This document shows, piece by piece, positions 45,704 to 53,032 of a stretch of 64,000 nucleotides of DNA. Every line of letters begins with the position of its first letter. Within the stretch, counting starts at the first letter, position 1. The notes beneath the pieces are model-generated. The model made no database searches. It had not been told where the DNA came from and saw only the letters and a list, made by a program, of their open reading frames with translations. Source of the stretch: Sphingobacterium yanglingense (lineage in GTDB: Bacteria; Bacteroidota; Bacteroidia; Sphingobacteriales; Sphingobacteriaceae); NCBI RefSeq assembly GCF_004363245.1, contig NZ_SNYV01000018.1, positions 248,001 to 312,000 of the forward strand. The letters run 5' to 3'. Both the position numbers and the translations under genes were made by a program.

Positions 45704-46540
45704 ATGAAAGTAATTACACTTCCTGATGCACTGGATCTTAATAGCGTCAGATCCATTCAAGTATTCGATTATTGCAGTTCTCGGGAGATTTCCAGGCAAC
45801 AAATAGTTCTCAACCAGAATACTTTTAGCTTCCTCGTAGAAGGGACCAAAGAAGTCGTTTTTGACAACTCAACATTATCTATCGATAATGGTAGCTTTCT
45901 AATCATGAAGTCGGGACATTGTCTTATGACAGAAAGACTATCAGAAGTTAAAAACTACAGAAGCATTTTATTGTTTTTTACAAATGAGATGATTCAGAAG
46001 TTTTTACTAAAGACCGAGTTGGGTATTATAAAGCCTACACCTTACAAATCTGTCTTTTCATTTGTATCCGATGATTTTACCCACCGGTTTGTGAATAGCT
46101 TACTTGATATTTCCAAACTTTCCGCACAAGCCCAGACTAGATTGCTGGAAGTCAAGTTTGATGAGATTATGTTATACCTCGTAGCAGTTTTCGGTACAGA
46201 CTTTCTACACTCCTTCATCGAGAATAATGATGACAGTACCCAACGGTTTAGACGGACCATAGAAAGCAATCAACTCGTTAAACTCAGCCTTAAAGAACTG
46301 GCATTTTTGTGCAATATGAGTGTTTCTACATTTAAAAGAGAATTTAATAACCATTATTCCGATTCTCCAATTCGGTGGTTTCAGAATAAAAGACTAGAAC
46401 GCGCCCACTATCTTATCAGCATCGAAAAGAAGACATCAACCGAGATTTATCTTGAGCTCGGTTATGAGAATTTGTCGAGCTTCATTCAGGCGTACAAAGC
46501 TAAATATGGAGTGACTCCGAAGCGACATCACAAGAATTGA
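45704..46540 (+). CDS. AraC family transcriptional regulator
   Basis: 278 residues. The C-terminal HTH_18 has LSLKELAFLCNMSVSTFKRE, FNNHYSDSPIRWFQNKRLER and STEIYLELGYENLSSFIQAY with YGVTPKRH at the end. The N-terminal 150 residues form a cupin-like sensor (LVEGTKEVVFDNSTLSIDNG). Effector unknown. It is followed 86 bp downstream by the PEBP gene in the same direction, which may be a target. Confidence 0.87.
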   Translation: MKVITLPDALDLNSVRSIQVFDYCSSREISRQQIVLNQNTFSFLVEGTKEVVFDNSTLSIDNGSFLIMKSGHCLMTERLSEVKNYRSILLFFTNEMIQKFLLKTELGIIKPTPYKSVFSFVSDDFTHRFVNSLLDISKLSAQAQTRLLEVKFDEIMLYLVAVFGTDFLHSFIENNDDSTQRFRRTIESNQLVKLSLKELAFLCNMSVSTFKREFNNHYSDSPIRWFQNKRLERAHYLISIEKKTSTEIYLELGYENLSSFIQAYKAKYGVTPKRHHKN

Positions 46541-46626
46541 GCTTTTAGCAACAGTTTTTGAACCTTTCTGTAAACCCTCTGGAGATAATCCAAGCTAAAT
46601 TTGCTTAAACTTTTTAATATAACAGA

Positions 46627-47175
46627 ATGAAGAAAGCACATTTAATTTTGGTGTTGTCCTTGATTTTTTCGACGACACTATTTGGACAAAAGACATTCAC
46701 GCTATCCAGTAAGGATTTAGGTGGAGAAGGAACGAAAAAACTAGAGTTTAATGGATTTGGTTGTTCAGGAGATAATATTTCACCCCAGTTATTTTGGGAG
46801 AATCCACCCGAAGGGACCAAGAGCTTTGCTGTAACAATGTACGACCCAGATGCACCGACAGGCAGTGGCTTTTGGCATTGGGTCGTCTTTAACATCTCTT
46901 CAGATGTAAATGAGCTTGTCGCGAATGCAGGAAATGTAAACCTCAGATTAGCACCCAAAGGAGCGATCCAAAGTACAACAGATTATGGGATCAAAGGCTT
47001 TGGGGGGCCATGTCCCCCCGAAGGGCACGGATTTCACCAGTATATTATAACAGTTCACGCTTTAAAAACCGACAAGCTAGAGCTAGATGAAAATACAAAC
47101 CCGGCCATTGTTGGCTTTAATCTGTGGAACCATACCATTGCCAAGGCGAGTATCATTGCATATTACAAGCGATAG
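46627..47175 (+). CDS. YbhB/YbcL family PEBP-like protein, secreted
   Basis: 182 residues with a signal peptide (MKKAHLILVLSLIFSTTLFG). The PEBP fold is seen in FNGFGCSGDNISPQLFWENP, FAVTMYDPDAPTGSGFWHWV, STTDYGIKGFGGPCPPEGHG and QYIITVHALKTDKLEL. The ligand-pocket residues DPDAPTG and GPCPPEGHG are intact. PEBP-like bacterial proteins bind phosphorylated or lipid-like ligands; the role is unclear. It ends at a hairpin shared with the convergent lipoprotein gene. Confidence 0.9.
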   Translation: MKKAHLILVLSLIFSTTLFGQKTFTLSSKDLGGEGTKKLEFNGFGCSGDNISPQLFWENPPEGTKSFAVTMYDPDAPTGSGFWHWVVFNISSDVNELVANAGNVNLRLAPKGAIQSTTDYGIKGFGGPCPPEGHGFHQYIITVHALKTDKLELDENTNPAIVGFNLWNHTIAKASIIAYYKR

Positions 47176-47191
47176 CTTATTACCGACCTCA

Positions 47192-47220
47192 ACTTACGGT
47201 TGCAGATTGCGACCGTAAGT
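47192..47220. terminator. Hairpin between the PEBP gene and the convergent lipoprotein gene
   Basis: Perfect 9-bp stem ACTTACGGT/ACCGTAAGT with an 11-nt loop, 16 bases after the PEBP stop. No long T-run. Confidence 0.55.
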
Positions 47221-47254
47221 CGATACTAACTTTTTGCATGCTCACTAAGATGCA

Positions 47255-47683
47255 TTATTTGGTCTGGTCTGATTCAACCCCTTTCAGAATTTGTCCGTTG
47301 AAGGTTAATGTCTCTGGGGCAAAGTAAGGAATCCCCATATAGATATACCCACTTCCATTTCCGATTATATAATCATTATTCTGCTTTAGTAAAGCAAACG
47401 CTTTCCGTTGTTTATTTCTCCCTCTATAAGGAGTGTAATATAGGCTGCCGAGTAAAGTGTCCCCCTTCACATTTCCACTAATATCTCCGGTGACCACAAC
47501 ACCTCCAGGGCTATTTTTTTTATAGGAGCCCTGAAATACCTCATTGACAAGATTCAGTACCACAGTGATTGTATCCCTTCCATTGTTATGAATGTAAGTC
47601 TCATTTTGATTTTTATTATCTCCCTGATGACATCCAATATTGAAAAAGGACATAAAAATAATCAAGGACGTATATCTGCTCAT
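47255..47683 (-). CDS. Hypothetical lipoprotein
   Basis: 142 residues from the ATG at 47683, which starts a lipoprotein signal (MSRYTSLIIFMSFFNIGC). The frame stays open to 47812, but the extra 43 residues do not look like a real N-terminus. The mature part has beta strands and glycine turns (GGVVVTGDISGNVKGDTLLG; GNGSGYIYMGIPYFAPETLT). Family not recognised. It is probably attached to a membrane. Confidence 0.6.
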   Translation of the reverse strand: MSRYTSLIIFMSFFNIGCHQGDNKNQNETYIHNNGRDTITVVLNLVNEVFQGSYKKNSPGGVVVTGDISGNVKGDTLLGSLYYTPYRGRNKQRKAFALLKQNNDYIIGNGSGYIYMGIPYFAPETLTFNGQILKGVESDQTK

Positions 47684-47922
47684 ATTATATAGTGTCGAGT
47701 TAATGGTTACCTTTTTGTCAATTATTTGACCAGTACTTGTGCTCAAGTCGTACAAATTTACCTTTTTTGCCTCATTCCCCAATGCCAGCGACTGATAATT
47801 GATAGGTGTCAAAGAATAGGTAGTACGAGATCCGGTTGACGCTTGTAGTAATACAGGTGTAAGCTAGAAAGATGTAGCCTTTTTTTCTTAATTTAGCTAT
47901 TGTGTAACTCAGTTTTTAAGAA

Positions 47923-48393
47923 ATGGAATTTATTATAAGCCATCCTGATAAGGAAAAGAGAAAAGAAGATATTATCAGTTTTTTTGTAGCAAATAAAACC
48001 GAAAGCTACATATCACATTCCGAAATTTTGTCAGGAAGAGCTGATACACCTCAAAAATGGAGTAACAATATAGCTCAGATTTTATCTGACGAGTTAGACG
48101 ACGATGGCACAGAGATAATAACAATTGAGAAAGAAGCTACAATCATAGGCTTGGCGATACTCCGAATAGTCAATAAAAACTTAATCATTGAAGATTTGAT
48201 AATAGACGAAAAGCTAAGAGGATTTTCATTAGGTAAAAAAATGATGAACTATATCCTAGAAACAGCGAAACAGCGAAATATAAAATCGTTGTTCTTAGAA
48301 AGTGGTATATCTAATGAAAAAGCACATTTTTTCTTTGAAGGACAAGGTTTTAAAAAGCTTGCTGTTAGTTATATTCTGCAGTTAGAGAATTAA
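47923..48393 (+). CDS. GNAT family N-acetyltransferase
   Basis: 156 residues. The acetyl-CoA loop is LIIEDLIIDEKLRGFSLGKK (about 87-106), in which RGFSLGKKM replaces the usual RGxGxG/A. The C-terminal strand and helix SLFLESGISNEKAHFFFEGQ support the fold. Acceptor unknown. It is followed 60 bp on by a Crp/Fnr regulator. Confidence 0.82.
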   Translation: MEFIISHPDKEKRKEDIISFFVANKTESYISHSEILSGRADTPQKWSNNIAQILSDELDDDGTEIITIEKEATIIGLAILRIVNKNLIIEDLIIDEKLRGFSLGKKMMNYILETAKQRNIKSLFLESGISNEKAHFFFEGQGFKKLAVSYILQLEN

Positions 48394-48453
48394 AGCCAAA
48401 TCAGACCGAGATAGAAACCTAAAATCCTAGTGCCGGATCAAGAAAATAGACGC

Positions 48454-48990
48454 ATGGATATCGTTCAGGAAATTTACCAAGAGATCGAAAAAGCTTCCCT
48501 TTGGCACAAAACGATCAGTGTAAGAAGGAATGAATATTTGTGTACCTCAGGAGAGATAGAAGATAATCTATATTATATAGTTTCAGGCAGTCTTAAGATC
48601 AGTATGGTCGATGGGAGCGAAGAGCGTATCATACGCTTTGGATACAAACACAATTTCATTACAGCGTTAGATAGCTTTATCACCGGGCAGCCTACAGATT
48701 TCGCTATACAGGCACTCAAGAGAACAGAGTTAAAGGCTATATCAAAGCAAAATTATGTCAGCTTGATGAATTCAAGTGACCATCTGAGACGACTATGGGG
48801 CCTCATTCAGGAACAGCTCATTGTGCAGCAACTGGAGCGCGAAAAAGACATATTGATTACCTCACCGGTAGAACGATACAAGAGGGTTTTTCAGCGCAGT
48901 CCCCAGTTATTCCAAGAGATTCCCGATAGGCACATAGCTTCCTATCTTAGAATGGCCCCAGAGACACTTTCAAGATTAAAAAAGTCATGA
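48454..48990 (+). CDS. Crp/Fnr family transcriptional regulator
   Basis: 178 residues from ATG 48454 (a GTG at 48430 would add eight). The cyclic-nucleotide-binding-like jelly roll shows NEYLCTSGEIEDNLYYIVSG and GYKHNFITALDSFITGQPTD. The C-terminal helix-turn-helix is degenerate but present (PDRHIASYLRMAPETLSRLK). Such Bacteroidota regulators often lack the cAMP-binding arginine and sense other ligands. It directly precedes the DinB gene (55 bp), a frequent pairing. Confidence 0.85.
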   Translation: MDIVQEIYQEIEKASLWHKTISVRRNEYLCTSGEIEDNLYYIVSGSLKISMVDGSEERIIRFGYKHNFITALDSFITGQPTDFAIQALKRTELKAISKQNYVSLMNSSDHLRRLWGLIQEQLIVQQLEREKDILITSPVERYKRVFQRSPQLFQEIPDRHIASYLRMAPETLSRLKKS

Positions 48991-49045
48991 TCCTGATCAA
49001 TGTTTAGGTGGAGCACATTATCGATATTTGAAGCAAATAAGTATT

Positions 49046-49600
49046 ATGAACGCATCAGAATTGATAAACGAATTAATCGAATATAGCGAAAGAGATCTAA
49101 CTAGTGTACAGGCCTTCAAGCAGCTTGATGTATCTCAGTTACAGTACAAGCGTAACCTAGACAGTTGGAGTATTCTAGAATGTATCGAACATCTAAATCG
49201 TTATGCAGATTTCTATATTCCCGAACTTAGTAAACAGATCGATAGGTCAAGATATCCAAAATCTGCGGTATTCAGTCCCGGTATTTTGGGCAACTATTTT
49301 GCCAACAGTATGCTTCCGAGAGAGGAAGCCAAAAAGATCAAGACCTTTCCATCTATGAATCCCCTAAATAGCCATGTCGGGATTGATGTTCTCGATAGAT
49401 TTATCGACTATCAACGTCAGCTACTAGTGCTTCTAGAAAAATCCAGAGATACCGATTTGACAAAAGTAAAGACCGCTATCTCCATTTCAAAGTGGATAAG
49501 GTTAAGGCTTGGAGACACCTTACGGGTTGTTGTCTACCACAATCTTCGACATCTCGTCCAGTGCCAGCATCTACTGAAGCATTTGGAGATCCAGACTTAA
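49046..49600 (+). CDS. DinB family protein
   Basis: 184 residues from ATG 49046 (a TTG at 49028 would add six). The four-helix DinB fold is suggested by LSYKRNLDSWSILECIEHL-type sequence (actual text SWSILECIEHLNRYADFYIP) and by the C-terminal VVYHNLRHLVQCQHLLKHLE, with histidines in the positions of the metal triad. DinB proteins bind a divalent metal and often have thiol-transfer or unknown activity. It is paired with the Crp/Fnr gene upstream and ends at a strong hairpin. Confidence 0.83.
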   Translation: MNASELINELIEYSERDLTSVQAFKQLDVSQLQYKRNLDSWSILECIEHLNRYADFYIPELSKQIDRSRYPKSAVFSPGILGNYFANSMLPREEAKKIKTFPSMNPLNSHVGIDVLDRFIDYQRQLLVLLEKSRDTDLTKVKTAISISKWIRLRLGDTLRVVVYHNLRHLVQCQHLLKHLEIQT

Positions 49601-49632
49601 TAGACTTACACTAACATGTCAAGTATCCAATA

Positions 49633-49670
49633 ACAAAGAGGGGTATCCTTTTAAGGGGACCCCTCTTTGT
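49633..49670. terminator. Hairpin between the DinB gene and a convergent lipoprotein gene
   Basis: Perfect 12-bp stem ACAAAGAGGGGT/ACCCCTCTTTGT with a 14-nt loop that contains the inner palindrome CCTTTTAAGG. Very stable; works in either direction. Confidence 0.8.
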
Positions 49671-49735
49671 GCATCCATATGATTAGTATCTCCCTAATTC
49701 TTGCTACACGTACTGCTAAGTGCATGGGAGATTAC

Positions 49736-50506
49736 TTATTTCTTTTGAAAATAGCTGTTCTTAAATTGAAAAGCGATCGTATCCTTACCGAATGTGCCGT
49801 CTTGCATCACTTCAGGCAGGGTAAATGTTAAATCTCTTGCGTCAAATCGAATTAACTCTTCATCAAATTCGTCCAGCTCTTCATAATTGAACGTTTTGCC
49901 TAATTTATAATCTAAACGGTTATCAATCCTAAATAAGTCAACCGGTTTCAGTTGATTATCCTCGATTTTATAGATTTCTACAGCATGATTGACTTCCTTG
50001 TTTGATAGTACACTTCTCGCAAATGCAATATAATATACCTGACCATCTAATTGAATCGGATCAATGCGCGTATAGAATGGGTAAAAAACACGGTCTTCCT
50101 CCGTAGAATTATAACTTATCGATTGGTTCCCGGTAGGTAGACTTACTTGGAAAATGCTGTTAAAAAATCGCATAGATCCTCCTTGATTATTATCCCAGGA
50201 ATATACCCTGACCACACCATCACTACTCGTTGCAATCTCCATCCCGGCATCTACTAGTTTCGGAAAGTCAAAATTAATGCTATTCGGAGTCTTTTCTAGA
50301 AATGATAGAAAGGACGTGCTAAACCCCGGAGAAGCGCCGAGCTCTGGTGCCGAGTTTTCGTTTATAGATACCGCGAGCACAGAGTCTTGCTGAGACAAGT
50401 CAACATTGCTGATCTCTTGAGCCGGATTATTGTTTTCGCTGGTCGGTTGCTGGCAGCTAACCCCAAAAATAAGCGCAAGCGATGCCAAGAATAAATTAGT
50501 TTTCAT
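49736..50506 (-). CDS. Hypothetical lipoprotein
   Basis: 256 residues. Lipoprotein signal MKTNLFLASLALIFGVSCQQ. The N-terminal mature segment (PTSENNNPAQEISNVDLS) is a flexible tether. The core has beta strands such as GVVRVYSWDNNQGGSMRFFN and YYIAFARSVLSNKEVNHAVE. I recognise no family. It is 12 bp downstream of the disrupted gene on the same strand, so the two were one operon. Confidence 0.65.
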   Translation of the reverse strand: MKTNLFLASLALIFGVSCQQPTSENNNPAQEISNVDLSQQDSVLAVSINENSAPELGASPGFSTSFLSFLEKTPNSINFDFPKLVDAGMEIATSSDGVVRVYSWDNNQGGSMRFFNSIFQVSLPTGNQSISYNSTEEDRVFYPFYTRIDPIQLDGQVYYIAFARSVLSNKEVNHAVEIYKIEDNQLKPVDLFRIDNRLDYKLGKTFNYEELDEFDEELIRFDARDLTFTLPEVMQDGTFGKDTIAFQFKNSYFQKK

Positions 50507-50518
50507 ATCTGAAATAGA

Positions 50519-50973
50519 TTATTTTACTGGTTTTAGATACAGAGTGCTTCTCACGAGTATTACCCCCTCTTCATCACCATCCTCTGTATTACGCACGAAG
50601 ATTACTTCATCAGGACTATTTTTCTGTAGTATTATACAGTCATCTTCCGCTTCACCTTTCCTATTATTAGATCGTAAGTTTTGTTTTTTCGGTTTATATT
50701 GAAATTAATCCCTTTGCCAGAAGGACCATCCATAAAAAATACAGTCACTAAATCTTTCGACTTGAAATGATAGATATTTCCATCCTTCAGATTCGAAGTT
50801 GAGGATTCAATTACTTTGCCATTTCGGATTATTTCACGCTTTTCTTTGATATGTTGGTATTTACCCAAAACAACCAAATTCTGGTTCGTCTGAATAATCT
50901 CTATTGGATTATTTGCCGAGGCAGCTGTGATCGAAGCACAACCTAGCAGGATTTTAAAAATGTAATGTTTCAT
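50519..50973 (-). pseudogene. Small secreted protein gene broken by a single-base frameshift
   Basis: The intact start (MKHYIFKILLGCASITAASA, signal peptide) reads for 113 residues to a premature TAA at 50632, ending in KNKTYDLIIGKVKRKMTV. The next frame then continues with acidic, protein-like sequence (EAEDDCIILQKNSPDEVIFV, then RNTEDGDEEGVILVRSTLYL) to a TAA at 50519, 12 bp before the next gene. That downstream frame has no ATG. Total length is 455 nt, so one inserted base (or two removed) would restore a 151-residue protein. The break lies near ATAATAGGAAAGG. Alternatives are a sequencing error or programmed frameshifting. Confidence 0.65.
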
Positions 50974-51300
50974 ATGTAATTAATTGTTCGTGTATTTAAT
51001 TATTTTCTCAATCGAACTCATGAATGCTTCGCATTTATTTCATGATCCGCCAGCTGCCAGATCTAGACTGTCTTAATCCGTGTTTGTGTAGTTTCTAGAT
51101 GCATAATTCAGGAGCCAAATTAATCAACAAAACTGGATCATTTAATCAAAAATAAATAAATACCTACTAGTAGGTATTTTGAAAATAAAGTTGTTTTTCC
51201 CTTATTTATCGCGATATATTTACCGCTGTAAAAGATTTTATGACGTGATTTTTAAAATCATATTGAACTGATAATTAATTGTTAACTTCTACATTAAAGT
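50974..51300. other. Divergent intergenic region with a TetR-type palindrome
   Basis: About 325 bp between the disrupted gene and the I42 inhibitor gene. The only structured element is the perfect 22-bp palindrome at 51158-51179. No gene seen. Confidence 0.6.
51158..51179 (+). promoter_or_regulatory. Perfect 22-bp palindrome, TetR-family operator-like
   Basis: AAATACCTACTAGTAGGTATTT is a perfect palindrome with core ACCTACTAGTAGGT, the layout of many TetR-family operators. It lies 122 bp upstream of the I42 gene. No TetR gene is in the window. Confidence 0.6.
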
Positions 51301-51696
51301 ATGAAACTTATTCTTAAACCCTTACTATACTCCACCTTCTTGGGACTTGTCGCTTTTTCAAGTTGTGCAACTCAAAAGGTCCAGATCAACCTTGATAATG
51401 TGACTCGGGACACAGCACTGAATGTGCCTCACGGAAATGAGATTATCGTATCCGTATACGAGAATCTGTCGACGGGCTTTATGTGGAATCTGGAAGGTCC
51501 CAATGCTTCAGTTCAACTATTAAAAGAAGAGCATAAGAGCCAAAAGATTCCCAAAGGTATGGTAGGGGTAGGGAGTACGAAGGTGTATGTATTCAAGGCC
51601 CTAAATCCTGGAAAATGCGAACTGGCTTTTACCTATAGCAGAGGGTGGGAACCTTCAGGAGGTATACACAAGCGGATTATTCTTACTGTAGAATAG
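51301..51696 (+). CDS. Chagasin-type (I42) protease inhibitor lipoprotein
   Basis: 131 residues. Lipoprotein signal (MKLILKPLLYSTFLGLVAFS, then SCATQ). The three loop motifs of inhibitor family I42 are present in adapted form: NLSTGFMWNL (usual NxTTGY/FxW), KGMVGVGSTKVYVF (usual GxGG), and YSRGWEPSGG (usual RPW/F). I42 proteins inhibit papain-like cysteine proteases. It would sit in the envelope and could protect against external proteases or the producer's own. It may be controlled by the TetR-type palindrome 122 bp upstream. Confidence 0.85.
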   Translation: MKLILKPLLYSTFLGLVAFSSCATQKVQINLDNVTRDTALNVPHGNEIIVSVYENLSTGFMWNLEGPNASVQLLKEEHKSQKIPKGMVGVGSTKVYVFKALNPGKCELAFTYSRGWEPSGGIHKRIILTVE

Positions 51697-51790
51697 TGAC
51701 TGTATTTTAAATACAATGACACATACCAGGATCCCGTGAGAAGGGACTACAAATTTTAGAAAAAGAAGAATTTAATTTAAATAATTTAAT

Positions 51791-52243
51791 ATGAATAGAT
51801 TGATGTTAGCTATGGTGATCATTCTGCTTAGTTTTTTTGGAGCAGAACAGTCAATAGCACAAGTAAAAAAGACCACTAATCCCATTGTTGGCGAGTGGAA
51901 GTTTCTGTCCGAGTATGAAAAATCTGAAGACGCTGCGGTCATTACAGAGAATCTTTTAAGTTACTCCTTTCTGTCCAAGCAATATGAGTTTAGCGCCAAT
52001 GGAAAAGGCTACTTGCTTACTAGAGTGGATCCAGAAGACGAAGAGGAGGTAATGTCTGCAGATGATATCACCTGGAAAGTAAATGGGAATAAGATTTCTA
52101 TTTATTACAACTCCCCAGAGTATAAGGAAGCGATCTATGAGAGCTATACATATACTATCGAAGGGGATAAGTTGACTATAAGCAGTACGCGTAAAATGGA
52201 CGATGCCACTATTACCGAAAAATACAGTTTTAAGAAAATCTAA
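51791..52243 (+). CDS. Lipocalin-like secreted protein
   Basis: 150 residues with a signal peptide (MNRLMLAMVIILLSFFGAEQ) ending near SIAQ. The opening IVGEWKFLSEYEKSEDAAVI, the middle YEFSANGKGYLLTRVDPEDE and the end GDKLTISSTRKMDDATITEK are the pattern of small Bacteroidota lipocalin-like proteins. Ligand unknown. It is followed after 6 bp by a second protein of the same type, so the two form an operon and may be divergent paralogues. Confidence 0.75.
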   Translation: MNRLMLAMVIILLSFFGAEQSIAQVKKTTNPIVGEWKFLSEYEKSEDAAVITENLLSYSFLSKQYEFSANGKGYLLTRVDPEDEEEVMSADDITWKVNGNKISIYYNSPEYKEAIYESYTYTIEGDKLTISSTRKMDDATITEKYSFKKI

Positions 52244-52249
52244 AGAAAA

Positions 52250-52708
52250 ATGAAATACAATTTATTATTTCCAATCCTAGGCGTGTTTTTTCTTACAAGT
52301 GCCATTGCGATCGATACACAGGGAATGAATTCAGATGAAGCGATAACGCAGACCGCCAATACACAGACCCTCAAAATTGATGGAAAGTGGAAGCTTTTAG
52401 AGAAAAGTGAAAAATCGCTATTACACGGTGAGCGTAGACATAATAGAGAAACGTACAAAAAACCAGTGATATACGATTTTACCACACCAAAAAAACTGAA
52501 AATCAGTAGAAATGGTGAATTAGAAGTATATGATTATGTGTTAAAAAATAATATCATTACCATCTACTGGGATGTTTATATGAAAGAACCCGAAGGAATA
52601 GAATACACCGTCAAAATAAATAATGGTAAGCTTAATCTGCAGTACGAAGAAAAGCCTGCCGCAAAACCAAATTTCTTTACGATAGACTATAATCTAGAAG
52701 CGATATAG
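52250..52708 (+). CDS. Lipocalin-like secreted protein
   Basis: 152 residues with a signal peptide (MKYNLLFPILGVFFLTSAIA). The barrel opens with LKIDGKWKLLEKSEKSLLHG and continues with KKLKISRNGELEVYDYVLKN, then IEYTVKINNGKLNLQYEEKP. It is a relative of the preceding gene in layout. Ligand unknown. It ends at a good rho-independent terminator. Confidence 0.72.
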   Translation: MKYNLLFPILGVFFLTSAIAIDTQGMNSDEAITQTANTQTLKIDGKWKLLEKSEKSLLHGERRHNRETYKKPVIYDFTTPKKLKISRNGELEVYDYVLKNNIITIYWDVYMKEPEGIEYTVKINNGKLNLQYEEKPAAKPNFFTIDYNLEAI

Positions 52709-52741
52709 TAACAATTCATCCATCTGGATAATAGACGATTT

Positions 52742-52776
52742 AGACAGCAGTTACCAATAGGTTTCTGCTGTTTTTC
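52742..52776 (+). terminator. Rho-independent terminator after the lipocalin operon
   Basis: Stem ACAGCAG/CTGCTGT with a 14-nt loop followed by TTTTTC. It lies 34 bases after the stop. The rest of this 324-bp gap (to 53032) holds nothing I recognise. Confidence 0.75.
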
Positions 52777-53032
52777 ATTTTCAGGCCTATAGCTACCATC
52801 TTTTCTAAACTTAACAGTTTCCTTCTCCCATAATATCGATGTCGCTAGATTATGGCATGGTTTTGATACAGCATTATATGTGCGAATTGGCTGATTAATT
52901 CTAGGAGATACGCTAAATCACCTGATTGTGATTAGATTTCTTTAGCTTTGGATAGCATATACGTTAAAGCGATTACCCTATCATTATTCCAGCTACGTAA
53001 AAGAATGCAAGAGGTCAGAAAAACAAAGAACA

